64,000 bases of DNA from contig RCMX01000001.1 in the NCBI GenBank assembly GCA_004348925.1, positions 73,138 to 137,137 on the forward strand, written 5' to 3'. A model generated the notes under the pieces. The model made no database searches, had not been told where the DNA came from, and saw only the letters and a program-made list of their open reading frames with translations. This document shows positions 39,961 to 48,553 of this stretch, piece after piece; position 1 is the stretch's first letter; the number at the start of each line of letters is the position of its first letter. The stretch comes from Actinomycetota bacterium. Lineage in GTDB: Bacteria > Actinomycetota > Coriobacteriia > Anaerosomatales > Anaerosomataceae. The translations under genes were made by a program, and so were the position numbers.

Positions 39961-40263
39961 ATGTCCATCTCGGAAGCTGATGTCCGCCACGTGGCGATGC
40001 TTGCCCGTCTCGCGCTCTCAGACGAGCAGATCACCCGGCTTCAGGGCGAGCTGAACTCCATCCTCGGCAACATCGAGAAGATGCAGGAGCTCGACCTCGA
40101 GGGCGTTGAACCAACGTCACACTCGATCCCGTTGCGCAATGCGACCCGGCCCGACGTCGTCAGGCCCGGGCTCTCGCGCGACCTCGCTCTGCTCAACGCT
40201 CCCCAGGCCGAGAACGGCGCGTTCGTCATCCCGCGCATCGTCGGCGCGGAAGAGGGGGCGTGA
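39961..40263 (+). CDS. gatC: Asp-tRNA(Asn)/Glu-tRNA(Gln) amidotransferase subunit C
   Basis: Small stabilising subunit of GatCAB, 100 residues. It starts MSISEADVRHVAMLARLALSDEQI and contains LNSILGNIEKMQELDLEGVEPTSHSIPLRNATRPD, the standard family blocks that wrap around GatA and GatB. AAAGGACG precedes the ATG. It is followed 4 nt later by gatA. Confidence 0.96.
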   Translation: MSISEADVRHVAMLARLALSDEQITRLQGELNSILGNIEKMQELDLEGVEPTSHSIPLRNATRPDVVRPGLSRDLALLNAPQAENGAFVIPRIVGAEEGA

Positions 40264-40267
40264 CGCG

Positions 40268-41746
40268 GTGAGCCAGAAGACCGATCTCGCAGGACTCTCG
40301 GCACGCGCGATCCGCGAAGGCATCGCCGGGAAGCGCTTCTCGGCGGGGGATGTCGTCGAGGCGACGTACGCGCACATCGACGTGCATGAGCCCGGCATCC
40401 ACGCGTTCAACGAACTGACGCCGGACCTGGCCCGGGCGGCCGCTGCCCACATCGACGCGAAAGTCGCAGCGGGCGAGGAGCTGCCGCCGCTTGCTGGCGT
40501 GCCTGCCGCGCTCAAGGACAACATGAACCTCGTGGGGACGCACACGACGTGCTCGTCGAGGATCCTCAGTGATTTCAAGAGCCCGTACGACTGCACGGCC
40601 GTTCGCCGGCTGCTCGACGCGGGTGCGCTGCCGATCGGCAAGTGCAACATGGACGAGTTCGCGTTCGGGTCATCCACCGAGAACTCCGCGTTCGGCGTGA
40701 CGCACAACCCGTGGGACCTCTCGCGTGTGCCCGGGGGTTCTTCCGGCGGCAGCGCCGCGGCGGTTGCCGCGCGCATGGTGACCGTCTCGCTCGGCAGCGA
40801 CACCGGCGGCTCGATCCGCCAGCCCGGCGCGCTGACCGGCACCGTCGCGATGAAGCCGACGTACGGCCGCGTCTCCCGCTACGGCATCGTGGCGTTCGCC
40901 TCGTCGCTCGATCAGATCGGGCCGTTCTCCCGTTCGGTGGAAGACGCGGCCCTCGTGCTCAACGCCATCTCGGGCCATGATGACACGGACGCCACCTCCG
41001 TTCGCGAGCCCGTACCCGACTTCACGGCGACGCTTGGCGACGGCGTGAAGGGACTGCGCGTCGGCCTCGTCCGCGACATGCTCGACCTCGAGGGTTGCGC
41101 CGCCGAAGTCCGCGAGGCGACGGAGATGTCGGTCCGCACCCTTGAATCGCTCGGCGCACAGGTCGGTGAGATCGACCTGCCGATGTCGCAGCATGGGCTG
41201 GCAGCCTACTACATCATCGGCCCCGCCGAGGCGAGCTCCAACCTCGCGCGCTTCGACGGCATCCGCTACGGCCACCGCGTGTCCGACCCGAGCGACGTCG
41301 TCGACCTGTACATGCGGTCGCGCGCCGAGGGCTTCGGTCCCGAGACGATCCGACGCATCATGCTCGGCACGTACGCGCTCTCCGCCGGCTACTACGACGC
41401 CTATTACGGCACCGCCCAGAAGACCCGGACGCTTATCACCCGCGAGTTCGACGCTGCATTCGAGCAGTTCGACGTGCTTGTTACGCCCACTTCGCCGACG
41501 GTCGCCTTCAAGATCGGGGAGAAGGCGGAAGATCCGCTCTCGATGTACCTCTCGGACGTGTTCACGATCCCGCTCAACCTCGCCGGTCTGCCCGGTGTGA
41601 GCATCCCGTGCGCCAAGAGCGAATCGACCGGCCTGCCGATCGGCGTGCAGATCATCGGCAAGCACTTCGACGAGGCGACGATGCTGCGGGTGGCCGCGGC
41701 GCTGGAAGGTGCGCTCGACCTGGACATGAGGCCGCCTGCCGCATAG
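40268..41746 (+). CDS. gatA: Asp-tRNA(Asn)/Glu-tRNA(Gln) amidotransferase subunit A
   Basis: Glutaminase subunit, 492 residues, starting at a GTG. The amidase-signature triad is complete: K83 (AALKDNM), S158 (PGGSSGGSAAAV) and S182 (SDTGGSIRQP), at the spacing known for GatA. It releases ammonia that is channelled to GatB for conversion of misacylated Glu-tRNA(Gln) or Asp-tRNA(Asn). gatB lies 146 nt further on rather than adjoining. Confidence 0.96.
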   Translation: MSQKTDLAGLSARAIREGIAGKRFSAGDVVEATYAHIDVHEPGIHAFNELTPDLARAAAAHIDAKVAAGEELPPLAGVPAALKDNMNLVGTHTTCSSRILSDFKSPYDCTAVRRLLDAGALPIGKCNMDEFAFGSSTENSAFGVTHNPWDLSRVPGGSSGGSAAAVAARMVTVSLGSDTGGSIRQPGALTGTVAMKPTYGRVSRYGIVAFASSLDQIGPFSRSVEDAALVLNAISGHDDTDATSVREPVPDFTATLGDGVKGLRVGLVRDMLDLEGCAAEVREATEMSVRTLESLGAQVGEIDLPMSQHGLAAYYIIGPAEASSNLARFDGIRYGHRVSDPSDVVDLYMRSRAEGFGPETIRRIMLGTYALSAGYYDAYYGTAQKTRTLITREFDAAFEQFDVLVTPTSPTVAFKIGEKAEDPLSMYLSDVFTIPLNLAGLPGVSIPCAKSESTGLPIGVQIIGKHFDEATMLRVAAALEGALDLDMRPPAA

Positions 41747-41820
41747 TGCGTCTCGCACCGCACCGGCTGAAACGCGGCGATGGCACTGCTGCATTAGCGC
41801 GGCGCGCCGCCCTAGTGCGG

Positions 41821-41858
41821 TAGAATCAGCGGAGCGCGGGCGACGCCGTCCGCGCTCC
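41821..41858 (+). promoter_or_regulatory. Promoter-like box and 9-bp leader hairpin before gatB
   Basis: TAGAAT at 41821-41826 resembles a -10 box. Next comes a perfect 9-bp hairpin: GGAGCGCGG (41831-41839) with CCGCGCTCC (41850-41858). No T run follows, so it is not a simple terminator. It may be a leader structure in the gatB mRNA, whose GTG start is 35 nt downstream. Confidence 0.4.
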
Positions 41859-41892
41859 GTGACGTTTCGCCTTCTTCGAAGGAGCTCCAGAC

Positions 41893-43419
41893 GTGGCCAA
41901 AGACCGTCTTGCCGGTGTGCTTGAGCGCTACGAGGCCGTGATCGGCCTCGAGATCCACACCGAGCTCACCTCGCTCAACTCCAAGATGTTCTGCGGCTGC
42001 CCGGTGGCGTTCGGCGGCGAGCCGAACACCCGGGTGTGCCCGGTCTGTCTCGGTATGCCCGGCGCGTTGCCGGTGCCTAACGAGGCCGCCGTTGAGGCGA
42101 CCGTTCTCGCGGGTCTCGCGCTCGACTGCGAGATTGCGCCGTTCTCGCAGTTCCATCGCAAGCAGTACTTCTATCCGGACATGCCGAAGGACTACCAGAT
42201 CTCGCAGTACGACCTGCCGTTCTGCGGTCTCGGTCACCTGGACATCGAGGTGGACGGAGAGGGTGCGAAGCAGCGCGTGGACCTCGACGGAGGACCGTAC
42301 GCCACCCGCATCGGCGTGACGCGCATCCACCTGGAAGAGGACACCGGCAAGATGGTGCATGTCGGCGGTTCCGAGGGACGCATCGCGGGGGCTGACCACT
42401 CGCTCGTCGACTTCAACCGCGCCGGTACACCGCTCATGGAACTCGTCAGCGAACCCGACATACGCACGCCGGAAGAGGCGCGCCGCTTCGCGCAGAAGCT
42501 GCGCCTCATCATGCTCAACCTCGGCGTGAGCGACTGCAGCATGGAGGAGGGCTCCATGCGGGTCGATGGGAACGTGTCGATTCGACTGCGCGGCGAGACG
42601 GAGCTCGGCACCAAGACCGAGATCAAGAACATGAACTCGTTCAAGGCGCTCCACGATGCTCTCGCCTTCGAGATCGTCAGGCAAGCAGATGTGCTCGACG
42701 AGGGGGGTCGCATCGTGCAGGAGACCCGCCACTGGGACGTGACCGCCAAGCGGACGAGCGCGCTGCGCTCGAAGGAAGAGGCGCACGACTACCGCTACTT
42801 CCCGGAGCCCGACATGGTGCCTTTCGAGTTCAGCGCCGGGTGGATCGACGCGATCCGCGCCCGTCTGCCCGAGCTGCCCGATGCCCGTCGCGAGCGCTTC
42901 ATGCGCGACTTCGGGTTGTCTTCGGCCGATGCACGCACGCTTTCAGAGGATGTCGAGTTCGCCGCCTTCTTCGAGGAGGCGGTAGCTCTCGCCGGAACGC
43001 CTCTCGCGAAACCGATCGCGAACTGGATGCTCGGTGATTTCTCGGCGTACCTCAACGCCGGGACCGTGGCGCTCTCGGATGCGAAGGTCACGCCAGCGAT
43101 GCTCGCCGAACTCGTTCAGGTCATCGATGCGGGCACCATCTCGGGCAAGCAGGCCAAGCAGGTGTTCACGGAGATGGCCGAGACCGGCGACGCGCCGGGC
43201 GCCATCATCGAGATTCGGGGAATGAAGCAGGTGAGTGACACCGGTGCTATCGAAGCGGCGGTGGAGCGCGTCATCATCGCCAATCCCGATGAGGTCGCGA
43301 GCTACCGCGCAGGCAAGACGACGCTCATCGGCTGGTTCGTCGGCCAGGTCATGCGCGAGATGCGCGGACAGGGCAACCCGTCACTGGTAAACGAGATCCT
43401 CGTCAAGAAACTAGGCTGA
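41893..43419 (+). CDS. gatB: Asp-tRNA(Asn)/Glu-tRNA(Gln) amidotransferase subunit B
   Basis: Kinase/transamidase subunit, 508 residues from a GTG behind GAAGGAG. It shows the cradle-domain start YEAVIGLEIHTELTSLNSKMFCGC, the family motif VCPVCLGMPGALPVPN, FYPDMPKDYQISQYDLPFC, EEDTGKM, and the tail domain ending GQVMREMRGQGNPSLVNEILVKKL. Zinc-site Cys residues are present in CGCPVAF and CPVC. GatCAB implies that the organism makes Gln-tRNA and/or Asn-tRNA by the indirect route. A DegV gene follows after 4 nt. Confidence 0.97.
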   Translation: MAKDRLAGVLERYEAVIGLEIHTELTSLNSKMFCGCPVAFGGEPNTRVCPVCLGMPGALPVPNEAAVEATVLAGLALDCEIAPFSQFHRKQYFYPDMPKDYQISQYDLPFCGLGHLDIEVDGEGAKQRVDLDGGPYATRIGVTRIHLEEDTGKMVHVGGSEGRIAGADHSLVDFNRAGTPLMELVSEPDIRTPEEARRFAQKLRLIMLNLGVSDCSMEEGSMRVDGNVSIRLRGETELGTKTEIKNMNSFKALHDALAFEIVRQADVLDEGGRIVQETRHWDVTAKRTSALRSKEEAHDYRYFPEPDMVPFEFSAGWIDAIRARLPELPDARRERFMRDFGLSSADARTLSEDVEFAAFFEEAVALAGTPLAKPIANWMLGDFSAYLNAGTVALSDAKVTPAMLAELVQVIDAGTISGKQAKQVFTEMAETGDAPGAIIEIRGMKQVSDTGAIEAAVERVIIANPDEVASYRAGKTTLIGWFVGQVMREMRGQGNPSLVNEILVKKLG

Positions 43420-43423
43420 TCAC

Positions 43424-44281
43424 ATGGGCGACACGGAGCGATCATTCGCTATCATCACCGACAGCACCGCAGACCTGCCGGGGGCGCTTGCAGCCGAAAA
43501 CGGGATCGCTGTCGTCCCGCTGTTGGTCAGCTTTGGGGACGATTCCTTCCCGGATGGCACGCTCACGCAGCAGCAGTTCTTTGCGCGAATGGCCGCAGCG
43601 ACGAAGCTTCCTACGACCTCGCAGCCTTCCGTCGGGGCCTTCACCGAGGCATACGAGCACGCACTGGAGACTGCGGACGAGGTCCTATCCATTCACATCT
43701 CTTCGGGGCTCTCGGGCACTGTCGCGGCCGCGCGTCAGGCCGCCGAGTCGTTCGCAGGACAGGTGCACGTCTTCGACTCGCGGAACCTGTCGGGAGGGCT
43801 CGCTCTGCAGGTGCTCGATGCCGCGCACGCCCGTTCCGCCGGAATGAACGTCTCGGACACCATTGCGCGGCTCGGGAAGACGCGTGATCGCGCGAAGATG
43901 ATCGTCGGCCTCGATTCGCTTGAGAATCTCGCCCGCGGCGGTCGGATCGGCAAGGTCTCAGCGTTCGTCGGGTCGCTGCTCGACCTGAAGGTCACGCTCA
44001 CGCTCGACGAGGACGGCAAGTTCACACCGGTGAAGCGCACCCGCGGCGAGAAGGCGGCTCTCGCGCACACGCTGGACTGGATCGAGGCGGCGATGGGCGG
44101 CGCGCAGACCGGGGTCTTTGCGGTGGGGCATGCGATGTCCGCCGAGCGCGCACGCATAATCCGTGACCAGATCGAAGCGCGTTTCGACGCAACCGACATC
44201 ATCATGTACGAGGCGGGATCGGTGGTTTCGACTCACACGGGCACCGTGTGGGGCGTCGCCGTCCTTCCTGCCTCGGTGTAG
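43424..44281 (+). CDS. DegV family fatty-acid-binding protein
   Basis: A 285-residue DegV (FakB-like) protein. These bind a fatty acid and present it to the FakA kinase. Landmarks are ITDSTADLPGALAAENGIAVVPL, TLTQQQFF, TSQPSVGAF, HISSGLSGT (Ser residues near the carboxylate), VFDSRNLSGG, LDSLENLARGGRIGK, and the C-terminal GSVVSTHTGTVWGVAV. This is the first of three paralogues in the window (also 61133 and 62017). It follows gatB by 4 nt and is followed by a small unknown gene, apparently in one transcript. Confidence 0.92.
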   Translation: MGDTERSFAIITDSTADLPGALAAENGIAVVPLLVSFGDDSFPDGTLTQQQFFARMAAATKLPTTSQPSVGAFTEAYEHALETADEVLSIHISSGLSGTVAAARQAAESFAGQVHVFDSRNLSGGLALQVLDAAHARSAGMNVSDTIARLGKTRDRAKMIVGLDSLENLARGGRIGKVSAFVGSLLDLKVTLTLDEDGKFTPVKRTRGEKAALAHTLDWIEAAMGGAQTGVFAVGHAMSAERARIIRDQIEARFDATDIIMYEAGSVVSTHTGTVWGVAVLPASV

Positions 44282-44294
44282 GCGAGGAGCCACT

Positions 44295-44669
44295 ATGGCC
44301 GGCAGGCAGCGCAAACCGATGAAGCCAGGGGAAGGGCAACAGCCCAATCGCGGAACGGGCCCCTGGAAGGGCCAGGGCGCAGCGTCGTCCGGCGCCCGGT
44401 ACCTTGAGTCGTGCCGTCGGCGTGCGATCGCCGTGAAGAGCAAGCGAGAATTCGGTCAGCTGAACGTAGAAACGCTCGTCTATGTGGCGTGCGAGCACCG
44501 CCTCGTGACGATGCGGTTGGGAGCGATCAAGAGTCTGGAGGCGGGGGATACGAAACGGCACCTCTCCGCGCTTCGCAGCATCGAGCGCTGCGAAACCGCG
44601 GGTCCGTCGGTGCGTACCGCGGCCTACCAGGCAGCGAATGTGGTGCAGGCCCGGATGGAAGCCAAGTAG
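44295..44669 (+). CDS. Hypothetical 124-residue basic protein
   Basis: Starts at the ATG at 44295 with CGAGGAG 6 nt upstream, 13 nt after the DegV stop. The N-terminal third is a low-complexity basic region (RQRKPMKPGEGQQPNRGTGPWKGQG). The rest is predicted helical, with VETLVYVACEHRLVTMRLGAIKSLEAGDTKRHLSALRSIERCE. No family recognised. Basic character suggests nucleic-acid contact, which is inference only. Confidence 0.65.
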   Translation: MAGRQRKPMKPGEGQQPNRGTGPWKGQGAASSGARYLESCRRRAIAVKSKREFGQLNVETLVYVACEHRLVTMRLGAIKSLEAGDTKRHLSALRSIERCETAGPSVRTAAYQAANVVQARMEAK

Positions 44670-45023
44670 CCACTTCGTGTCAGTGAGCTGTGCCGGACCA
44701 TTCAACCTCGTGGTGTGCCATTGAGCGATGCAAGGGAACCGAAGGGCATTGATTTGATACCGCTCAGCGACAAACCGTGCATTTCTTGAAATAGCCCTTG
44801 CGTGGTCGAACTCAGTGCCGTATCGTCGTTCTTGTCCCGAGAGGTCGGATCGGGCGAACCGCGAAAGGTAGCGTACCAGTAGCTGCCGGCGGGGTACCTG
44901 AAGGAGAGGCTCAGCGCAAGCAGTGCCCGCCCGGATGGTGGCTCCAAAGGTGTGAAACGGGAAGCTGCGGATTAGTGGAACTCGCCGGACGAGGTTTCTC
45001 GGGACACCTCTTTGTCTGGTGCA
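44670..45023. other. 354-nt gap of lower GC with no convincing gene; candidate non-coding RNA
   Basis: Unlike the surrounding genes, the first 180 nt of this stretch are only about 50-60% G+C by hand count. A minus-strand frame of 81 codons (44702-44947, TTG start) exists but shows no family resemblance and no ribosome site. On the plus strand the region ends in an intrinsic-terminator-like hairpin at 45024. It could be the untranslated tail of the DegV transcript, a small RNA, or decayed foreign DNA. Confidence 0.35.
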
Positions 45024-45058
45024 GGGCTGGGTCCTCGGATCCGGCCCTTGCTGCTTTT
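45024..45058 (+). terminator. Intrinsic terminator, plus strand
   Basis: GGGCTGGGTCC (45024-45034) pairs with GGATCCGGCCC (45037-45047) with two G-U wobbles, and is followed by TTGCTGCTTTT. It ends transcripts coming from the gatB-DegV side, or a small RNA from the gap, just before the convergent kinase gene. Confidence 0.6.
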
Positions 45059-45070
45059 CGGGGCGAGCCA

Positions 45071-46846
45071 CTACGTCGCTGGCTTGAACTCCCTGGGCAG
45101 CTCGAGCGTGAAGGTCGATCCCACGCCTGGTGTGCTTGTCACAAGGATCCGTCCGCCGAGGAGCCCGGCCAGGCTCCTCGCGATCGACAGTCCAAGTCCG
45201 GTTCCCGCCTCGAGTGCCGCCTGCTGAGGCGGGCTTCCCTTGGTGAACGGCTCGAATATCCGCCCGATGTCCTCAGGCGCGATTCCGCGGCCGGTGTCGC
45301 GCACGTCGACAGCGAGCGTTTCGCCCTCGACGTGCGTACGTACCTCGATGCTGCCGAGGTCGGTGAACTTGATCGCGTTGCCCACTATGTTGAGCATGAT
45401 CTGGCGGACGGCAAGCCTGTCGGTAGTGCAGAGGATCTCGCCCTCGCAGGCGAACGCCAGCGTCAGCCCGCGCTCCGCCGCAAGGGGGCGCAGCAGGGAG
45501 CACACTTCATCGAGCAGCAGGCACAGGTCGAACTGCTCGGGCAGGACCTGCTCATTCCCTGACTCGATGCGCTCGATATCGAGGATGTCGTTCACGAGCG
45601 AAAGCAGGTGCTCGCCGGAGTACTTGACCATCGACAGTTGCCGGGTCTGTTCTTCTGTAAGGCTTCCAGCATGACCGGCAAGCATGATCGCGGTGAATCC
45701 GATGATCGAGTTGAGCGGCGTTCTGAGTTCGTGGCTCATCTTCGCGAGGAAATCGCTCTTCGCTCTGTTGGCCGCATCGAGGTCTTCATACGCCGACATG
45801 AGGTCTGCGGTCCGCTCGGCGACAAGCTGCTCGAGCTGCGTCCGGTATCGAACGAGCTCGACCTCAAGCGCTTTGCGTTCGTTCGCGTCCTGAATCACTG
45901 CGATTAGGTAGTCGAGGTCGCCGTCAGGGGTTCTCACGGCCGAGACCGTCACGGAGCCCCAGTACGCCGAGCCGTCCTTCCGGAGGTATCGCTTTTCGAT
46001 GGTGCTGTCGTGCACCCGGCCCGAGATGATGTCGGCGATGAAGTCCGCGGAGTCCGCTCGGTCGTCCGGATGTGTGAGTTCGGCCACCGTCAGACCGCCG
46101 AGCAGTTCCTCGCGTGAGTATCCTACCTGGTCGCAGAAGCGCTGATTCACCCGCACGAAATGCCGGTCAGGGTCCACGTGTGCGATGCCGACCGCGGCCT
46201 GCTCGAACGTGGCACGGAAGCGCTCGGTCGACTCCACGAGGGCCCTCTCGGCCAGCTCGCCCTCCAGCCTCAAGAAGTACAGCAGCACGATGAGCGACAG
46301 CCCCGCGGTTGCAACCACCGCCAGCGGGTGCGTGGCACCGGGGTAGATGAAGACGAATCCGAGCGCGTGAGCGGCTCCCGCGAGGGACACCGCGATGAGC
46401 CAGTTGTAACTGACCGGCGCCTTCTTCTTGAGCGTCGCACGGCCGGTGAGCAGGGCAGCGATGACGAACAGCGAGACGAAGGCTTGAACGCCGGTGCCGG
46501 CGATGCCGCCAAGGGCAGGGCTCACGAGCGAAGCCAGGATGGTCCCCGTGCCTGCAGCCGCGGACGCACCGAACGCGAAACGCAACGGAATCGGCCGGAA
46601 GTAGCTCAGCGCACCGGCGACGACGAGGGTGAGGCCGGCCGCCACCGCGCTGGGGTACAGCGGCGTGTTGAGCGAGATCCAGAGTGCGGCAAGAGGTCCC
46701 GCTGCCAGGAGAAGCCAACCACCGACAAGCATCACATGTCCGGCGGTCCGGCTTCTGGCGAGCATCTCCGCAAAGACGAAGAGGGCTGCCACGCGCACGA
46801 TCGCGAGTGCGAGCAATGCTATCGCAAGCGGGTCGCTGGCGGTCAC
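45071..46846 (-). CDS. Membrane PAS-domain sensor histidine kinase
   Basis: A 591-residue kinase from a GTG at 46846 (GAGGGGAT site). The first 205 residues form about seven membrane helices with little outside the membrane. A PAS domain (about 225-345; FEQAAVGIAHVDPDRHFVRVNQRFCDQVGYSREELLGG) and a short coiled coil (about 350-375) follow. HisKA has the phosphoacceptor His in FLAKMSHELRTPLNSIIGF, and the HATPase domain has NIVGNAIKFTD (N box), DTGRGIAPED (G1) and GTGLGLSIARSL (G2). No receiver domain is fused and no response regulator gene is adjacent, so this is an orphan kinase. It diverges from the small gene at 46966. Confidence 0.92.
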   Translation of the reverse strand: MTASDPLAIALLALAIVRVAALFVFAEMLARSRTAGHVMLVGGWLLLAAGPLAALWISLNTPLYPSAVAAGLTLVVAGALSYFRPIPLRFAFGASAAAGTGTILASLVSPALGGIAGTGVQAFVSLFVIAALLTGRATLKKKAPVSYNWLIAVSLAGAAHALGFVFIYPGATHPLAVVATAGLSLIVLLYFLRLEGELAERALVESTERFRATFEQAAVGIAHVDPDRHFVRVNQRFCDQVGYSREELLGGLTVAELTHPDDRADSADFIADIISGRVHDSTIEKRYLRKDGSAYWGSVTVSAVRTPDGDLDYLIAVIQDANERKALEVELVRYRTQLEQLVAERTADLMSAYEDLDAANRAKSDFLAKMSHELRTPLNSIIGFTAIMLAGHAGSLTEEQTRQLSMVKYSGEHLLSLVNDILDIERIESGNEQVLPEQFDLCLLLDEVCSLLRPLAAERGLTLAFACEGEILCTTDRLAVRQIMLNIVGNAIKFTDLGSIEVRTHVEGETLAVDVRDTGRGIAPEDIGRIFEPFTKGSPPQQAALEAGTGLGLSIARSLAGLLGGRILVTSTPGVGSTFTLELPREFKPAT

Positions 46847-46953
46847 TCGGATCCCCTCGGTCCGTGTCTCGAAGTGCGTCGAGCGTCCGGATCGCACTCC
46901 TTGGTGTCCGTGGTCAGTATAGCCGTCGTCCGACAGCGACGCTTCGTTTCGGC

Positions 46954-46959
46954 TAGAAT
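46954..46959 (+). promoter_or_regulatory. Probable -10 box of a leaderless promoter
   Basis: TAGAAT ends exactly 6 nt before the ATG at 46966, with no ribosome binding site between. Transcription probably starts at the start codon. Confidence 0.55.
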
Positions 46960-46965
46960 GGGCCC

Positions 46966-47193
46966 ATGGCGCAGACACGTGAGACAGACACACGATCGAA
47001 GCAACCGACGCAGATAGACCACGCGTGCGGTCATCGCTTCACGCACATGATGCCACCGCACGGCGAGGGGCTTCTCGAACTCCTCGAGGTCTTCGCGTCG
47101 CATCCCTGTCCGGTGTGTATGTCCGGTCTCGTTGACTGGAGCATGGTCGGTCACGGCGACGATCACGGAGATACGAGCACGGGGGTCTGTTGA
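46966..47193 (+). CDS. Small Cys/His-rich protein, possible zinc ribbon
   Basis: A 75-residue protein with HACGHRFTH near residue 20 and HPCPVCMSG near residue 47. These supply paired Cys and His residues spaced like a small zinc-binding fold. The C-terminus is acidic and His-rich (VGHGDDHGD) and ends in Cys. No family recognised. The stop overlaps the start of the following dehydrogenase (TGATG), so the two are co-translated. A leaderless promoter precedes it. Confidence 0.65.
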   Translation: MAQTRETDTRSKQPTQIDHACGHRFTHMMPPHGEGLLELLEVFASHPCPVCMSGLVDWSMVGHGDDHGDTSTGVC

Positions 47194-48071
47194 TGTCGGC
47201 CGCACGATCGCTTCCCACCATCGCGTTCGTAGGGACTGGCGTGATGGGCCACTCGATGGCCGGTCATCTCCTCGACGCCGGGTATCCGGTCGTGGTGTTC
47301 AACCGAACGCGCGAGAAGGCCGCCGGCCTGATCGCCCGCGGTGCCCTCTGGGCTTCGAGCGCGGGTGAAGCCGCGTCACTGGCAGACGTGACCATCACCA
47401 TCGTCGGCTATCCCGCCGACGTTGAAGCCGTGTACCTGGAGCCCGGCGGTGTCATAGACCGCGCCCGTGCGGGCAGCGTCGTCATCGACATGACGACATC
47501 CACGCCGACGCATGCGGTTCGAATCGCTGCCGCTGCCGCCGCCCGGGGAGTGCTTGCACTCGACGCTCCGGTGTCCGGAGGCGACGTTGGCGCGCGTGAG
47601 GCGCGTCTCACGATCATGGTGGGCGGGGACGACGAGGCGTTCGACCGCGTGCTCCCGATCTTCCAGGTGCTGGGCAAGACGGTGACGCACATGGGCGGTC
47701 CGGGTCTCGGCCAGCACACGAAGATGGCCAACCAGATCGCCATCGCTGGCACGATGCTGAGCGTGGTGGAAGCACTTGCATACGCGAAGGCGACCGGGCT
47801 GGATGCAGAGCGTGTTCTCAGCGCGATCTCTGCCGGGTCGGCCGGGTCGTGGTCGATGTCGAACTACGGTCCCCGGATTCTTGCGGGTGACATGGCTGCA
47901 GGTTTCTATGTGAAGCACTTCCTCAAGGACTTGCGCATCGCCTTGTCGGAAGCCGAGGCAGTCGGTCTCGAGCTGCCGGGTCTCGATCTCGCCAGGCGGC
48001 TGTACGAGCGGCTCGCAGACGAGGGCGGCCAGGATCTCGGCACCCAGGCGCTTTGGGGTCTCTACTCGTAG
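47193..48071 (+). CDS. 3-hydroxyisobutyrate dehydrogenase family oxidoreductase
   Basis: NAD(P)-dependent beta-hydroxyacid dehydrogenase of 292 residues from the ATG at 47193. It shows the Rossmann motif IAFVGTGVMGHSMAGHLLDAG, the NADP-favouring FNRTREKA, the substrate motif DAPVSGGDVGAREARLTIMVGG (canonical DAPVSGG), and the catalytic Lys in GLGQHTKMANQI. FYVKHFLKDLRIALSEAE matches the family's C-terminal helix. It could act on tartronate semialdehyde, 3-hydroxyisobutyrate or a related acid; context does not decide. Confidence 0.9.
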   Translation: MSAARSLPTIAFVGTGVMGHSMAGHLLDAGYPVVVFNRTREKAAGLIARGALWASSAGEAASLADVTITIVGYPADVEAVYLEPGGVIDRARAGSVVIDMTTSTPTHAVRIAAAAAARGVLALDAPVSGGDVGAREARLTIMVGGDDEAFDRVLPIFQVLGKTVTHMGGPGLGQHTKMANQIAIAGTMLSVVEALAYAKATGLDAERVLSAISAGSAGSWSMSNYGPRILAGDMAAGFYVKHFLKDLRIALSEAEAVGLELPGLDLARRLYERLADEGGQDLGTQALWGLYS

Positions 48072-48154
48072 TCCGCCTTTCATGTCAGACCCTCCGCGTA
48101 CGCTGTTTCCAGGGGCACGGAAGCGGCGCTCCGAGGAGTCCAGGAGGCGAGACA

Positions 48155-48553
48155 ATGAGCACATCGACCAGCGCGGCTCTGCAGCGCATTCTCGGGCTCT
48201 TGCACCGACTCTGTGACGCATCGTTCGCCGATGTCGGCATCACGCTGCTCGCCGTTATCGAGGACGGCTGCACACGGGTGATCCTCTCGGCATCGGGCAC
48301 GTCGTCGGAGATGCCTGCGGGTTCGGGAGCCTCGTTCCGTTTCACGCACGCGCGCCTCGACACCCTGCTCGGGCTCGGCGTGACAGAACATGATCTCGCG
48401 ACCGCGGCCTACCGAGAACTGCTCGACCAGCTGGCCGCCTCAGCGCCCGACAAGACCGCGTTCATGCGCGGCGTGTTCGAGCGGTTGGGGGCCGAGTGTG
48501 ATCACGATGGGCCGGTGTCAGATGAAGTACATCGGAGCGCGATCGGCGTCTAG
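48155..48553 (+). CDS. Hypothetical 132-residue protein
   Basis: Starts at the ATG at 48155 behind a clear AGGAGG site. It has a mixed alpha/beta look with HRLCDASFADVGITLLAVIEDGCTRVILSASG near the start and a helical C-terminus. No motif or membrane helix is visible and I do not recognise a family. Its last 36 nt overlap the 3' end of the convergent Rrf2 gene. Confidence 0.6.
   Translation: MSTSTSAALQRILGLLHRLCDASFADVGITLLAVIEDGCTRVILSASGTSSEMPAGSGASFRFTHARLDTLLGLGVTEHDLATAAYRELLDQLAASAPDKTAFMRGVFERLGAECDHDGPVSDEVHRSAIGV

Noticed and set aside
44702-44947. Minus-strand 81-codon frame in the low-GC gap
   Set aside because: TTG start, no ribosome site and no recognisable family. Kept only as part of the gap description.
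44202-45071. Long minus-strand frame spanning the DegV gene end, the unknown gene and the gap
   Set aside because: It covers two better-supported plus-strand genes and its sequence is low-complexity and basic, with no motif.
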